A stretch of DNA of 64,000 nt from UBA9676 sp963730065 (lineage in GTDB: Bacteria; Actinomycetota; Actinomycetes; Streptosporangiales; Streptosporangiaceae): contig CAVSQL010000001.1 in NCBI GenBank assembly GCA_963730065.1, positions 62,001 to 126,000 of the forward strand, in the 5' to 3' direction. The position numbers and the translations under genes were made by a program. Shown here piece after piece: positions 9,640-17,851 of this stretch. Under the pieces are notes generated by a model, which was given only the letters and a program-made list of their open reading frames with translations, was not told the DNA's origin and searched no databases. Within the stretch, counting starts at the first letter, position 1, and every line of letters begins with the position of its first letter.

Positions 9640-10298
9640 GTGAGCGAGCCGCGGCCGTTGTCCGGGACCGATATGCGTTCCGGCCCGGCAGCGGCTCCGC
9701 TGGCATCCGGGCCGGATCCCGGAAAAGCCCCGGCGCCGCGGGACCGGGGCCGCCGGCGCCGCCGGTTCATCGCGGCCGCCCTGGCCGTGCTCCTCGTCGC
9801 GTTCTGCGCCACCACTGCCCGTCTGTTCATGTCCCGGCCCGGGGAATGCCCGCCCATGTGGACGCCATCGTCATGCTGGGCGCCCGGGGCGATCGCTACC
9901 ACGAGGCACTGAAGCTCGCCTACCAGCACCGGGCGCCGTATCTGGTGATCTCCCTGGGATCATCGTTCCCCGGCCCCACGCCCCAGGGGAGCCAGCCAGT
10001 TTTCCGGTGCGGGCCGCCGATACCGCGGGTGACGGTGCTCTGCTTCCCCCCGGACCCGGCCACGACCCAGGGCGAGGCGGAGGAGGTCGGCCGCCTGGCG
10101 GCAAAGTATCACTGGCACTCCGTGGTCCTGGTGACCATCACCCCCCAGGACTCGCGGGCCCGGCTGCGGGTCGAGCGGTGCTTCAGCGGCAAGGTCTACG
10201 TGATGACCGGATCGATGCGCGCTTACGGCTGGCCCTACGAGATCGCCTACGAATGGGCGGCCACCATCAAGGCACTGGTCTTCCAGCGCAGTTGCTGA
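9640..10298 (+). pseudogene. YdcF/SanA-like (DUF218) membrane-anchored protein, frameshifted
   Basis: A GTG start with a good ribosome site (GAGGAG) opens a frame with a basic segment and one membrane helix (RRFIAAALAVLLVAFCATTA), which then runs into nonsense after GGGG at 9841-9844. The catalytic-like domain continues in the next frame from about 9846: VDAIVMLGARGDRYHEAL, later TTQGEAEEVGRLAAKYHW and VVLVTITPQDSRARLR, the usual order of DUF218 motifs. One extra G in the run would join the halves as RPGGMPAHVDAIV. The family is linked to envelope functions and to sugar or vancomycin sensitivity in other bacteria, with the biochemical role unclear. This is either a real one-base deletion or a homopolymer base-call error. 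Confidence 0.7.
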
Positions 10299-10537
10299 AG
10301 CGGCGCACGCCGGCGCGCCATGCCCACCGCCGGGCTCCGTACCGCCCATGGCCCGTCCCACCTGCACGGCCGCGCCTGTACCCGCGCCCGCCGGTCCCGC
10401 CCGGCCGCATCCGCACCTGCCGCCGCATCGTGCGCATGGGCCCCGCCCTCCCGGGCAGGCGTCAACTGAACCACACTGACCAGCTAACTTGAATAGATCC
10501 TTGCTTTTACTCGACCATGTCATTGCTTACGCGGCCA

Positions 10538-10571
10538 CCCCCGGGTAACGTCGCAAACGCCTCCCCCGGGT
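10538..10571 (+). promoter_or_regulatory. Two 9-bp direct repeats upstream of the ScyD-like gene
   Basis: CCCCCGGGT occurs at 10538-10546 and again at 10563-10571, 25 bases apart, between an AT-richer stretch (10490-10530) and the ribosome site GGGGGAG before the ATG at 10606. The placement suits an operator or activator site, but no regulator is known. Confidence 0.3.
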
Positions 10572-10605
10572 CCACATGTCACGCTGCCTTGTGAAGGGGG
10601 AGAAA

Positions 10606-11721
10606 ATGAGAAGGTTCCTGACGGTACTGTCTGCCGTCTCACTGGTCGGTTTCCTGGGCTTAGGAAGCGCCCAGGCATCCACCAGCCAGCCGCCGGCGGC
10701 TCATCATGGCGGGCCGCATATCTCGGTCTTCGCGGCCGGCCTGAACAACCCGCGCGGGCTGACGTTCGGCCCCGACGGCAACCTCTACGTCGCCGAGGGC
10801 GGCCTGGGCGGCCACCACTCCACGGTCGGCAAGTGCCAGCAGGCCGCGGGTGCGGCCGCCCCGTACACCGGAAGCACCAACAACCCGGCGCTCGGCGGGC
10901 GCATCGCGAAGATCAGCCGGTCCGGGAAGGTCACGACGGTGGTGAAGGCGCTGCCGTCGAGCCAGACCAGCCCGGCCCTGGGCAGCCTGGTCAGCGGGGT
11001 CTCGAGCGTCGCGTTCATCGGGCACCAGCTCTACGCGCTGCTGTCCGGCGCGGGCTGCTCGCATGGCGTGCCCAACGTCCCCAACGGCGTCATCAAGGTC
11101 GGCCAGCACGGCCACTGGCGGCTGATCGCCAACCTGAGCGCCTTCCAGAAGGCGCACCCGGTCGCCAACCCCGACCCGGAGGACTTCGAGCCGGACGGCA
11201 CCTGGTACAGCATGATCGCCATCGGCGGGGCGCTGTACCCGATGGACTCCAACCACGGCGAGCTCGACCGGGTCACCCGGAGCGGCCACATCAGCCGAGT
11301 GATCGACATCTCGGCCAGCCAGGGGCACGTGGTGCCCACGGCGATCGTCCACCACGGCGGGACCTTCATCGCGAACCTGGGCGTGTTCGATCCCACTGAC
11401 GGCGCGGGTGACGAGCACGTGTGGCAGCTCACCCGGCACGACACGCTGAAGGTCCGCGCGACCGGGGTGGAGAAGGTCCTCGGGCTCGCCTTCCGCGGCG
11501 GCCAGCTGTACGCGCTCGAGATGAGCACGATGGGCGGCTCCCCAGCGCCGGACACCGGGGCGATCGTGCGCGTGAACGCACACGGCCCGGCCAAGACGGT
11601 GGTCTCGGGCCTGTCGTTCCCGACCGGCATGACGGTCGGGCCCGACGGGGCGTTCTACGTCTCGAACAACGGCTTCGGCTTCGGTAAGGGAGAGGGCCAG
11701 GTCCTGCGCATCCGGATCTGA
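10606..11721 (+). CDS. Secreted ScyD/ScyE-like beta-propeller protein
   Basis: A 371-residue exported protein. The chosen ATG follows GGGGGAG and begins a clear signal peptide (MRRFLTVLSAVSLVGFLG, then SAQA-S as cleavage site). The mature part has repeated propeller-like blades: NNPRGLTFGPDGNLYVAEGG near the start, VLGLAFRGGQLYALE in the middle and FPTGMTVGPDGAFYVSNNG at the end. The family name comes from cyanobacterial scytonemin genes, but members are widespread in actinomycetes and their role is unknown. No catalytic residues can be named. It is monocistronic, followed by a strong terminator. Confidence 0.75.
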   Translation: MRRFLTVLSAVSLVGFLGLGSAQASTSQPPAAHHGGPHISVFAAGLNNPRGLTFGPDGNLYVAEGGLGGHHSTVGKCQQAAGAAAPYTGSTNNPALGGRIAKISRSGKVTTVVKALPSSQTSPALGSLVSGVSSVAFIGHQLYALLSGAGCSHGVPNVPNGVIKVGQHGHWRLIANLSAFQKAHPVANPDPEDFEPDGTWYSMIAIGGALYPMDSNHGELDRVTRSGHISRVIDISASQGHVVPTAIVHHGGTFIANLGVFDPTDGAGDEHVWQLTRHDTLKVRATGVEKVLGLAFRGGQLYALEMSTMGGSPAPDTGAIVRVNAHGPAKTVVSGLSFPTGMTVGPDGAFYVSNNGFGFGKGEGQVLRIRI

Positions 11722-11728
11722 CCGCCGT

Positions 11729-11763
11729 GGCGGCCCGGGCCGGCCCGGCGGGCCCGGGCCGCC
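11729..11763 (+). terminator. GC hairpin terminator after the ScyD-like gene
   Basis: Perfect 13-bp arms GGCGGCCCGGGCC (11729-11741) and its complement (11751-11763) with a 9-base loop, 7 bases after the stop codon. There is no T-run, as is usual in actinomycetes. Confidence 0.7.
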
Positions 11764-11784
11764 CCCTCCGGCACGCGGGAGCGG

Positions 11785-11871
11785 TTACCGGCCGACCGGG
11801 ACCACCGACACATCGAAGCTGTTGAAGTTCGACATGTAGGCGGTGCCGGACCCGCTGTCGACGGCGCTGGC
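11785..11871 (-). pseudogene. Relic: C-terminal end of a beta-propeller-type secreted protein
   Basis: On the minus strand a short frame reads GSGTAYMSNFNSFDVSVV and ends at a TAA (11785-11787). This resembles the last blade of YVTN/ScyD-like propellers. There is no start and no further homologous sequence upstream, because the DNA switches at about 11865 into another relic on the opposite strand. I take it as a gene end left by a deletion or rearrangement. Confidence 0.35.
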
Positions 11872-12066
11872 ATCTGGAACGGGGTCCTCTTCGGCGGCCC
11901 GACCTCACCGCTTACGCTCCGCGGAAGCCTCGTCACGCGCAACGTGCTCGGCGGAAACGCCGGGGTCATGCTCCAGGGCGCCGGCATCTACACGCCCGGC
12001 TTCCCGGTGACCCTCACGAACACGCTCGTGGCGCACAACTGCCCCGATCAGTGCTTCGGCTGCTGA
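11860..12066 (+). pseudogene. Relic: C-terminal end of a parallel beta-helix protein
   Basis: The plus strand encodes about 68 residues ending in TGA at 12064-12066, with repeats such as LTLRGSLVTRNVLGGNAGV and VTLTNTLVAHNCPDQCFGC. These are typical coils of right-handed beta-helix (pectate-lyase-like) secreted proteins. There is no start codon or signal peptide; the upstream sequence belongs to the oppositely oriented propeller relic. Probably the tail of a lost secreted protein. Confidence 0.5.
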
Positions 12067-12079
12067 GGCGGTCGGGCGG

Positions 12080-12826
12080 TCAGCCTGCACCTGGCGCCAG
12101 GCCGAGAATTCTCAGCAGGTCACGCAAGTCGGTGATCGTGTAGTCGGGCACGCAATCCAGGTAGGCCTTGGCGCCCTGATCGGAATCGACCATCACGGTC
12201 CTCAGGCCGGCCTCGCGCGCCCCGAAGATGTCGCGGTACATGTCGTTGCCGACGTACAGCGCGTTCCCCGCGGCCACCCTCATCCCGTCGAGCGCATGCT
12301 GGAAGAGCCGCCGGTCAGGCTTGCGGTACCCGTGGTCGCCGGAGACGACGACCGGGTCGAAGTAGCCGAGCAGGCCGACCTTGTGCAGTTCGCCGCGTGC
12401 GTACGTGCTCTGCGCGTCGGTGACGATCGCGAGCGGGTAGTGCTCGCGCAGGACATCGAGCACCTCGCGCACGTGCGGGTAGAGACCGAGCCGGTGGCGC
12501 GAGGTGCCGCGGGCCATCTCGGCCAGGAACAGCGGCATCTGCCGGAGCTTCCCGGGCGGCAGGGTGCGGGTGAAGTCCGTCATGTGCTCTTCGATGATGC
12601 CGCGCCAGATACCGACGGCGTCGACCTCGGGATACTCCTCCGGACTGGCCCGCAGCTGCTCCTTCATGACCCGGAAATAGAGATCGCGGACCTGGTCCCG
12701 GTGCAGGTCTATGCCCTGGTAGGTGAGGAAGTGCGCGGCCGACCGGAAGATCTCCTCGGCGCCTTCCTCGGTCAGGATCTTGACCAGGGTGCCGTTCACG
12801 TCGAAGGCGACCGCCCGGATGTCCAT
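12080..12826 (-). CDS. HAD-superfamily hydrolase-like protein
   Basis: A 248-residue cytosolic HAD protein with a helical cap between motifs I and II. Motif I is FDVNGTL (residues about 8-14), motif II is IVTD, motif III the lysine in YRKPD, motif IV GNDMYRD. The second aspartate of the usual DxDGT is asparagine here, so the general acid/base of HAD phosphatases is missing; dehalogenases and some other HAD enzymes also lack it, so substrate class is open. It lies directly downstream of, and in the same direction as, the APH-like kinase gene, about 50 bases apart, and may be co-transcribed with it. Confidence 0.8.
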   Translation of the reverse strand: MDIRAVAFDVNGTLVKILTEEGAEEIFRSAAHFLTYQGIDLHRDQVRDLYFRVMKEQLRASPEEYPEVDAVGIWRGIIEEHMTDFTRTLPPGKLRQMPLFLAEMARGTSRHRLGLYPHVREVLDVLREHYPLAIVTDAQSTYARGELHKVGLLGYFDPVVVSGDHGYRKPDRRLFQHALDGMRVAAGNALYVGNDMYRDIFGAREAGLRTVMVDSDQGAKAYLDCVPDYTITDLRDLLRILGLAPGAG

Positions 12827-12877
12827 CCCGGCCAGTGTAGGTGGCGGGTCCGGCCACGCCGACGGTCCGTCAGCCGG

Positions 12878-13885
12878 TCAGGCGGCCCGGAGCAGCTCCT
12901 TGGCCTGCGTCACGAGCTTTGCGCCGTAGCCCCGGCCGATGTAGTCGTTCCGCGCGATCCGCAGCAGGTTCAGCGCCATGTAGTAGGGCACGCGCGCGGT
13001 GACCGACTCGAACGTCCGCTCGCGGTCGGGGAAGTGGCAGCAGTACTCCCAGAGGAAGTGACCGATGAACGGCTCCGCGCGCTGCCGGTCACCGAGCGTC
13101 CTCATGAACGCGTGCTGAAGCTCGCCCGCGACCCGCCCGACATCGAACACCCGGTCCCCGCGCTTCATGCGTTCCAGATCGATCGCCGCGACGTCCATGC
13201 CCCCGCCGAACAGGAAGTTCGCCGGAGTCGCGTCGCCGTGCAGCCAGACCTGCTGGTCCTGCCACATCTCCGGCCGGTCCCGCCAGCGGTCGCGCAGCGA
13301 CGAGATCTCGTCCACGTCCGGCGGCCCGATCCGGTGGGCCTTCACCAGCCTGCCGACGACCGTGTCGAAGTACCGGCAGTCAGGGTCGAAATCGACGGCC
13401 GCCCCGTTGGCCGTCCGGTTGTGCTGTGTGGCGAGGAAGTACGCCAGGGCCGTCAGCCGCCGGTACAGGTGCCCGTCGTCGTGGTGCTGCGTCGCGCGCG
13501 CGATCGCATGGCTGAACTCCTCGCCGGAGTAGTGCTCGACGGCCAGCATGCCGTTGATGTCGCGGCTGACGCCCAGCGGGCGGATCACGTGGTGCGGCGA
13601 TCCGACCAGGTCGTACCGGCGCAGCGTCTCGAGCGCCTCGTACTCCTGGCGTGCCATCCATACCGCCTTGTCCAGGTCCGCGTATCTCCGGCCGTAGAAC
13701 TTGCAGATGATCTTGGAGCCGCTGGACTTCTCCTGGTACCCGTAGACCTCGTTGCTGCCGCACAGCCGGAAGACGCGGAACGCGGGCCGCGGTTCGCGCA
13801 CCCCCATGCGATCGCGGATGACCTCGCACAGGAAGCCGTGGAGCGGGTCGTGACCCGCGAGGTATCCGACGTATTTTCCGTTCAT
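12878..13885 (-). CDS. Aminoglycoside-phosphotransferase-like kinase
   Basis: A 335-residue APH/choline-kinase-fold protein. The catalytic loop is HGDATPANF (catalytic Asp and metal-binding Asn) and the DFG-like aspartate is in AAIDLER. The lysine region is KIICKFYGRRY. I chose the ATG at 13885, preceded by GGGGGAAGG, over upstream in-frame starts that lack ribosome sites. APH-fold kinases phosphorylate small hydroxyl compounds such as sugars, amino alcohols and antibiotics; nothing here fixes the substrate. The HAD gene downstream may act on a related phosphorylated metabolite, which is inference only. Confidence 0.8.
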   Translation of the reverse strand: MNGKYVGYLAGHDPLHGFLCEVIRDRMGVREPRPAFRVFRLCGSNEVYGYQEKSSGSKIICKFYGRRYADLDKAVWMARQEYEALETLRRYDLVGSPHHVIRPLGVSRDINGMLAVEHYSGEEFSHAIARATQHHDDGHLYRRLTALAYFLATQHNRTANGAAVDFDPDCRYFDTVVGRLVKAHRIGPPDVDEISSLRDRWRDRPEMWQDQQVWLHGDATPANFLFGGGMDVAAIDLERMKRGDRVFDVGRVAGELQHAFMRTLGDRQRAEPFIGHFLWEYCCHFPDRERTFESVTARVPYYMALNLLRIARNDYIGRGYGAKLVTQAKELLRAA

Positions 13886-14263
13886 CGGGCGACCTTCCCC
13901 CTGCCGGTGCCGGAGCGGCGGCGCACGACCGGCCGCCGTGCCCCACCCCCGGTTGCGCGGCATTCGTTCATGTGGCATACGCCGCGCCTTTACCTGACAT
14001 GGAGACGACCGGCCCGCTCCTGATACGTGGCCGCCGCAGGACCCGTCCGGGAGCACGGGATCGGCAAAGTCGTTTGTGATCCCCGTCTCATAGCGGAAGG
14101 TAGGCGAGCATGCGGGACCGGTCACGGCTGATCGCCTGAAAAGTCCGGGTGATCTGGGTGGTGGCCCCGGCAAGGTAGAGCAGGCTGATGGCGATGTTCC
14201 TGCAGGTAGCCATGACCTGCGGCCCACTGCCGGGAGTCACTCGATCGAGACCGGGGGGTCATC
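13886..14263. other. Intergenic region, no gene recognised
   Basis: About 380 bases between the divergent APH-like gene and the glsB-like gene. It must hold both promoters. Short open frames exist on both strands, but none has a ribosome site or recognisable composition. Confidence 0.45.
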
Positions 14264-14585
14264 ATGATCGGCGCGTTGTTACTCGGCCTGTTCTGCGGGT
14301 TGTGGCCCGCATGCTCGTCCCTGGCGATGCCTTCCGGCAGATGAGCGGCCCGAAGTCCTGGCTGGTGTCGATCGGGCTGGGCCTGCTGGGGGCCCTGGTC
14401 GGCTACCTGATCTTCACGGTCGGGCTGGGCATCGGTGACACCGACATCTTCGACTGGGGCGGCGTCCTGAGCGCGCTGATCGGGACGGTCATCGTCCTGG
14501 TGATCGCGACCTGGGTGCTGCGGCGCAGCGCGCGCCGCCAGAGCCAGAGCTGGCGTCCGGGGCGCGCCGCTACTTCAGTCGGTGA
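14264..14585 (+). pseudogene. GlsB/YeaQ/YmgE-family membrane protein, frameshifted
   Basis: This family consists of small (80-100 residue) three-helix inner-membrane proteins, often stress induced. The ATG at 14264 gives MIGALLLGLFCGL, the expected first helix, then the frame is lost at about 14303. The rest continues one frame over: ARMLVPGDAF, then WLVSIGLGLLGALVGYLIF, then LSALIGTVIVLVIATWVLRR. Adding one G at TGG|CCC restores GLWARMLVPGD, matching the family pattern GLIAR. The frame then misses its stop and runs antisense into the next gene; one more G in the GGGG near 14560 would end it with RRYFSR and a stop at 14583-14585. Two single-base losses in one small gene suggest base-calling error or decay. 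Confidence 0.65.
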
Positions 14586-15297
14586 ACGTCGGGTCCGCGC
14601 CGTGCGGCTTGGTGACCCGGCCCTGGGGCTCCTCCCAGTCTTCCTGCCTGCCGAGGGCGGTCAGGTCCAGCAGGGTGTAGGCGTTGCCGATGTACTCGGT
14701 GCCGCGGGCATAGGTCGAGTAGGTGTGGAAGATCTCGTCGCCCTCACGCAGGAAGCAGCTGAAACCGGGCATCTCGCTGGACCGCTCGCCGCCGAGCAGT
14801 TCCGGTTCGGGCCGGTAGTTGTACCGCACCTGCGGCAGCGATGCATCCAGTGAGACCTGGAAGTCGTAGTTGAAGTCGCTGCCGTGGGAGGAGTACCAGG
14901 GCACCGTCCAGCCCCGGCTGGCCCGGTACGCATCGAGCCTGGACAGCGGCGCCCGGGAGACGAGGGTGAAGGCGGTGTCGCGGGAGCGCAGGTGAGTGAG
15001 CACCGCCTCGGACAGCTCATCGACGCTGGCCGTGCAGCCCGGGCACGCCGCGTCCCAGTCGGGGCCGAACATGACGTGCTGGACGATCAGCTGCCTGCAG
15101 TCGCCGAACAGCCCGGCCAGCACGGCTCGCCCCTGTGCGCCTTCGAAGACGTACTCCTTCTCGATCCGGACCATGGGCAGCCGGCGCCGCTCGGCGTTGA
15201 GCGCGTCGCGCCTGCGGGTCTGCTCTTTCTCATCGGCGAGGAGCCGCACCCTGGCCTCGAGCCACTGCTCGCGCGACACAACCTCGGGAAGACTCAT
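14575..15297 (-). CDS. DUF899 family thioredoxin-like protein
   Basis: A 240-residue member of DUF899, predicted to have a thioredoxin-like fold. The family pattern is clear: N-terminal VSREQWLEARVRLLADEKE, then CPGCTASVDEL (Cys-Pro-Gly-Cys, the redox-like site), WYSSHGSDFNYDF and GFSCFLREGDEIFHTYSTYA. The function of the family is not established. The start ATG has a strong AGGAGG site 7 bases upstream. Its 3' end overlaps the restored end of the convergent glsB-like gene by about 11 bases. Confidence 0.85.
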   Translation of the reverse strand: MSLPEVVSREQWLEARVRLLADEKEQTRRRDALNAERRRLPMVRIEKEYVFEGAQGRAVLAGLFGDCRQLIVQHVMFGPDWDAACPGCTASVDELSEAVLTHLRSRDTAFTLVSRAPLSRLDAYRASRGWTVPWYSSHGSDFNYDFQVSLDASLPQVRYNYRPEPELLGGERSSEMPGFSCFLREGDEIFHTYSTYARGTEYIGNAYTLLDLTALGRQEDWEEPQGRVTKPHGADPTFTD

Positions 15298-15389
15298 GCC
15301 AACCTCCTGGAGCGGTGGGACGGGCTTCGGACAGCCCCTGGGAGCTTCGACGCGCCAGCCGCGCGGAAATAATCGGCCCGGTCAAGAAT

Positions 15390-16556
15390 TCAGCCGACCG
15401 CCGCAGACCCTTCGGTATTGAGCAGGACCAGCACCGACGACGGCGTCACCGCGAGGTCGCCGCGGCGCTGCCGGGCGCCGGGGCCAGTCAGCGCGGCGCG
15501 GGCGCCCGCCAGCGACGCCGCCCCGCTCGGCCCGGCGGAGACCCCCAGGCGGGCGAGATCGGCCACGGCCCGCTGGGCGGCCCGGTCAGGCACGGCGATG
15601 GCCGCATCCAGCCCGGCGGCCAGCACGGGCCACGCGAGGCTGGACAGGGTGCCGCAGTCCAGGCCGACCATGACCGTGCCCGGGGTGGGCACCGAGCGCG
15701 AAGCGCCGCCGCGCAGGCTGGCCAGCAGGCACGCGGCCGTATCCGGTTCCACCGCCAGCACCGCCGGGACGGGGCTCCGCCGTAGCGGGCGGCTGCGGTA
15801 GTGCGCCACGACCGCCTGGGCGAGCGACCCGACGCCGACCGGCACGCTGACCAGGCCGGGGCCGGGCAGCCCGTGCCCGGCCAGTTGCGCGTCGACCTCG
15901 CGCAGCAACGTGCCGTAGCCCTCCACGATCCAGCCGGGCACCTGCTCATGACCCGGCCATGCGGAGTCCTGCATCAGCGCGCGCCCGGTCCCGGCCGCGG
16001 CGTAGGCGGCGGCCCGCTCTACCGCCTGGTCGTACGGCCCGTCCACCACCGTCACCGCGGCGCCTTCCGCGGTGATCGCCGTGCGGGCACCCGCCGGGAC
16101 CGCCTGCGGCACGAAGACGCGGGCGCTCAGGCCGAGCAGCCGGCCCATCCACGCCACCGCCCGCCCGTGGTTGCCGTCCGTGGCCGTCACCAGCTCCGCC
16201 GGGTGGCCGGCCGCCGCCCGGCGCAACGCGGCGACGGACAGGTCCCCGGCCGCGGCCGGGGACGCGGACCCGGCCAGGGCCCGCGCGACCGCCCACGAGG
16301 CCCCCAGCACCTTGAACGCCGGCAGGCCCAGGCGTGCGGACTCGTCTTTGACGAACACCCGGCCGACCCGCAGCTCCCCGGCCAGGGCGGGCAGCTCGCG
16401 CAGCTCGGTGGGCCGGTAACCGGGCAGGCCCGCGTGGAACGCGGACGCGTCGGCAGCGGGCGGTGCGCACCGCCACTGCCGCGCCGCGGGCCGGCCGTAC
16501 CAGGACCGGGATCTGGTCGCTGCTGTCACCACACGACCAGCATCGGCACTGGCCAT
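15390..16556 (-). CDS. Diaminopropionate ammonia-lyase-like PLP enzyme
   Basis: A fold-type II PLP enzyme of 388 residues, closest in pattern to diaminopropionate ammonia-lyase and threonine dehydratase; these eliminate ammonia from small amino acids to give 2-oxo acids. The PLP lysine is in GLPAFKVLGASWA, the asparagine loop in TATDGNHGRAVAW, and the phosphate-binding glycines in PVGVGSLAQAV. The frame is open further upstream, but that part lies within the YihY gene in another frame, so I use the ATG at 16556. Its ribosome site is weak. It starts about 45 bases after the upstream yihY-like gene, so the two may share a transcript. Confidence 0.75.
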   Translation of the reverse strand: MASADAGRVVTAATRSRSWYGRPAARQWRCAPPAADASAFHAGLPGYRPTELRELPALAGELRVGRVFVKDESARLGLPAFKVLGASWAVARALAGSASPAAAGDLSVAALRRAAAGHPAELVTATDGNHGRAVAWMGRLLGLSARVFVPQAVPAGARTAITAEGAAVTVVDGPYDQAVERAAAYAAAGTGRALMQDSAWPGHEQVPGWIVEGYGTLLREVDAQLAGHGLPGPGLVSVPVGVGSLAQAVVAHYRSRPLRRSPVPAVLAVEPDTAACLLASLRGGASRSVPTPGTVMVGLDCGTLSSLAWPVLAAGLDAAIAVPDRAAQRAVADLARLGVSAGPSGAASLAGARAALTGPGARQRRGDLAVTPSSVLVLLNTEGSAAVG

Positions 16557-16600
16557 GCCGCGGTCCAGCACGTGCCCAGCACCGGGAGCGGCCCGGGCAG

Positions 16601-17701
16601 CTAAGGAGGACGCGATCGCGGCGCTCCTCCGTCGGCCGCGGGTGAGTCGCGGGGGGCCGTGGGTGTATCGCCGGCGGCCGGAGGTGAATCGCGGGCGGCC
16701 GGAGGTGAATCGCTGGCGGCCGCGGGCGGATCGCGGGGGACGAACCGGAGATCCACGCGGGCGGTCTGGATGCGTTCCTGCTCGCGGGCGAGCAGAGTGT
16801 AGGTCCGGACGTCGGCCGCGGTGGGGTTGTTCACGTCCAGGGCCCGCGGCCACAGGTGGCCGTACCGGACGGCCGCGACCTCGGCCGAGTAGACCAGCGC
16901 CTGGCTGACCAGGTAGAGCAGGGCGAACATGCCGGCCACGGTGGCGAAGCTGCCGTAGACCGGCCCGGCCTTGGCCACCAGCCTGGCCAGCAGCGGCGCC
17001 CCGAGGTTGAGCACCAGGGCCACCGTCAGGGCGCCCATGACGGCACCCGGCCACAGGGCGCGGAACGGCGCGTGCCGCACCAGCAGCAGCCGGGCGCCGA
17101 GCAGCAGGACGCCGAAGATGACCAGGACCGACCCGAGCACCGCCACGGTCCGTTCCACCCCGGGCAGCCCGGGCAGCGCCGTGGACGCCACCGTCAGCGC
17201 GCCGACCGCCAGCGCCCCGAGCAGCAGCGTTGCCAGCATCACGAACACCCGGATGTACCGGGGGAAGAACCCGGCCCGCCCGCGCCGCGGGACCGCGGCG
17301 ACGTTGTTCAGCGTCTGGTAGGCGGAGAACACCACACCGGTCCCGGAGAACAGCAGGCCGATGAGGCCGGCGATGAACGGGACGGTCAACGTCGGCAGGC
17401 GGGCCACCGACTGCTCGATCGTGGACTGCAGCTTCGGCGGCACGATCTCGGTGATGAGCCGCTGCCGCAGTTCCGGGTCCGAGGCCAGCACCCGCGACAG
17501 GATCGCCACCCCGAGCAGCAGCAGCGGGAAGATGCTGAGGAAGCCGTAGTACGTGATGAGCGCGGCCTCGCGCCCGCCGTCATCGTCGCCGTACTTCTTG
17601 ATCACCGCGTACGGGAACCCGAACACGCCGTGCTGGCGCTGCACGCGGTCCGCCCAGGCGATGACCCGGTTCACCAGTGCGCCCACGTCCGGGAACTTCA
17701 T
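16601..17701 (-). CDS. YihY/BrkB family inner-membrane protein
   Basis: A 366-residue protein with six predicted helices of the YihY family (once wrongly called ribonuclease BN). The N-terminal amphipathic segment is followed by EAALITYYGFLSIFPLLLLG, typical of the family; later helices include VPFIAGLIGLLFSGTGVVF and SFATVAGMFALLYLVSQALV. The function is unproven; transport or envelope roles have been proposed. The C-terminal 45 residues are a low-complexity tail built from repeats of RDSPPAA (21-base DNA repeats at about 16645-16740). A strong AGGGAGGG lies before the ATG. Confidence 0.85.
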   Translation of the reverse strand: MKFPDVGALVNRVIAWADRVQRQHGVFGFPYAVIKKYGDDDGGREAALITYYGFLSIFPLLLLGVAILSRVLASDPELRQRLITEIVPPKLQSTIEQSVARLPTLTVPFIAGLIGLLFSGTGVVFSAYQTLNNVAAVPRRGRAGFFPRYIRVFVMLATLLLGALAVGALTVASTALPGLPGVERTVAVLGSVLVIFGVLLLGARLLLVRHAPFRALWPGAVMGALTVALVLNLGAPLLARLVAKAGPVYGSFATVAGMFALLYLVSQALVYSAEVAAVRYGHLWPRALDVNNPTAADVRTYTLLAREQERIQTARVDLRFVPRDPPAAASDSPPAARDSPPAAGDTPTAPRDSPAADGGAPRSRPP

Positions 17702-17851
17702 GCCCAGCCCTCCCTGTCACGTCCACGCCATCATCGCCCGGACGGGCACCGGCGGCAGGCAGGCGGTGCGGAAAGCGGGCAAGACGGCGGCCGGGCACCC
17801 GGCCAGGGAGCATGTCCCTGGGCCGGCGTTACGGCCGGGCGGCGGCCTTGT

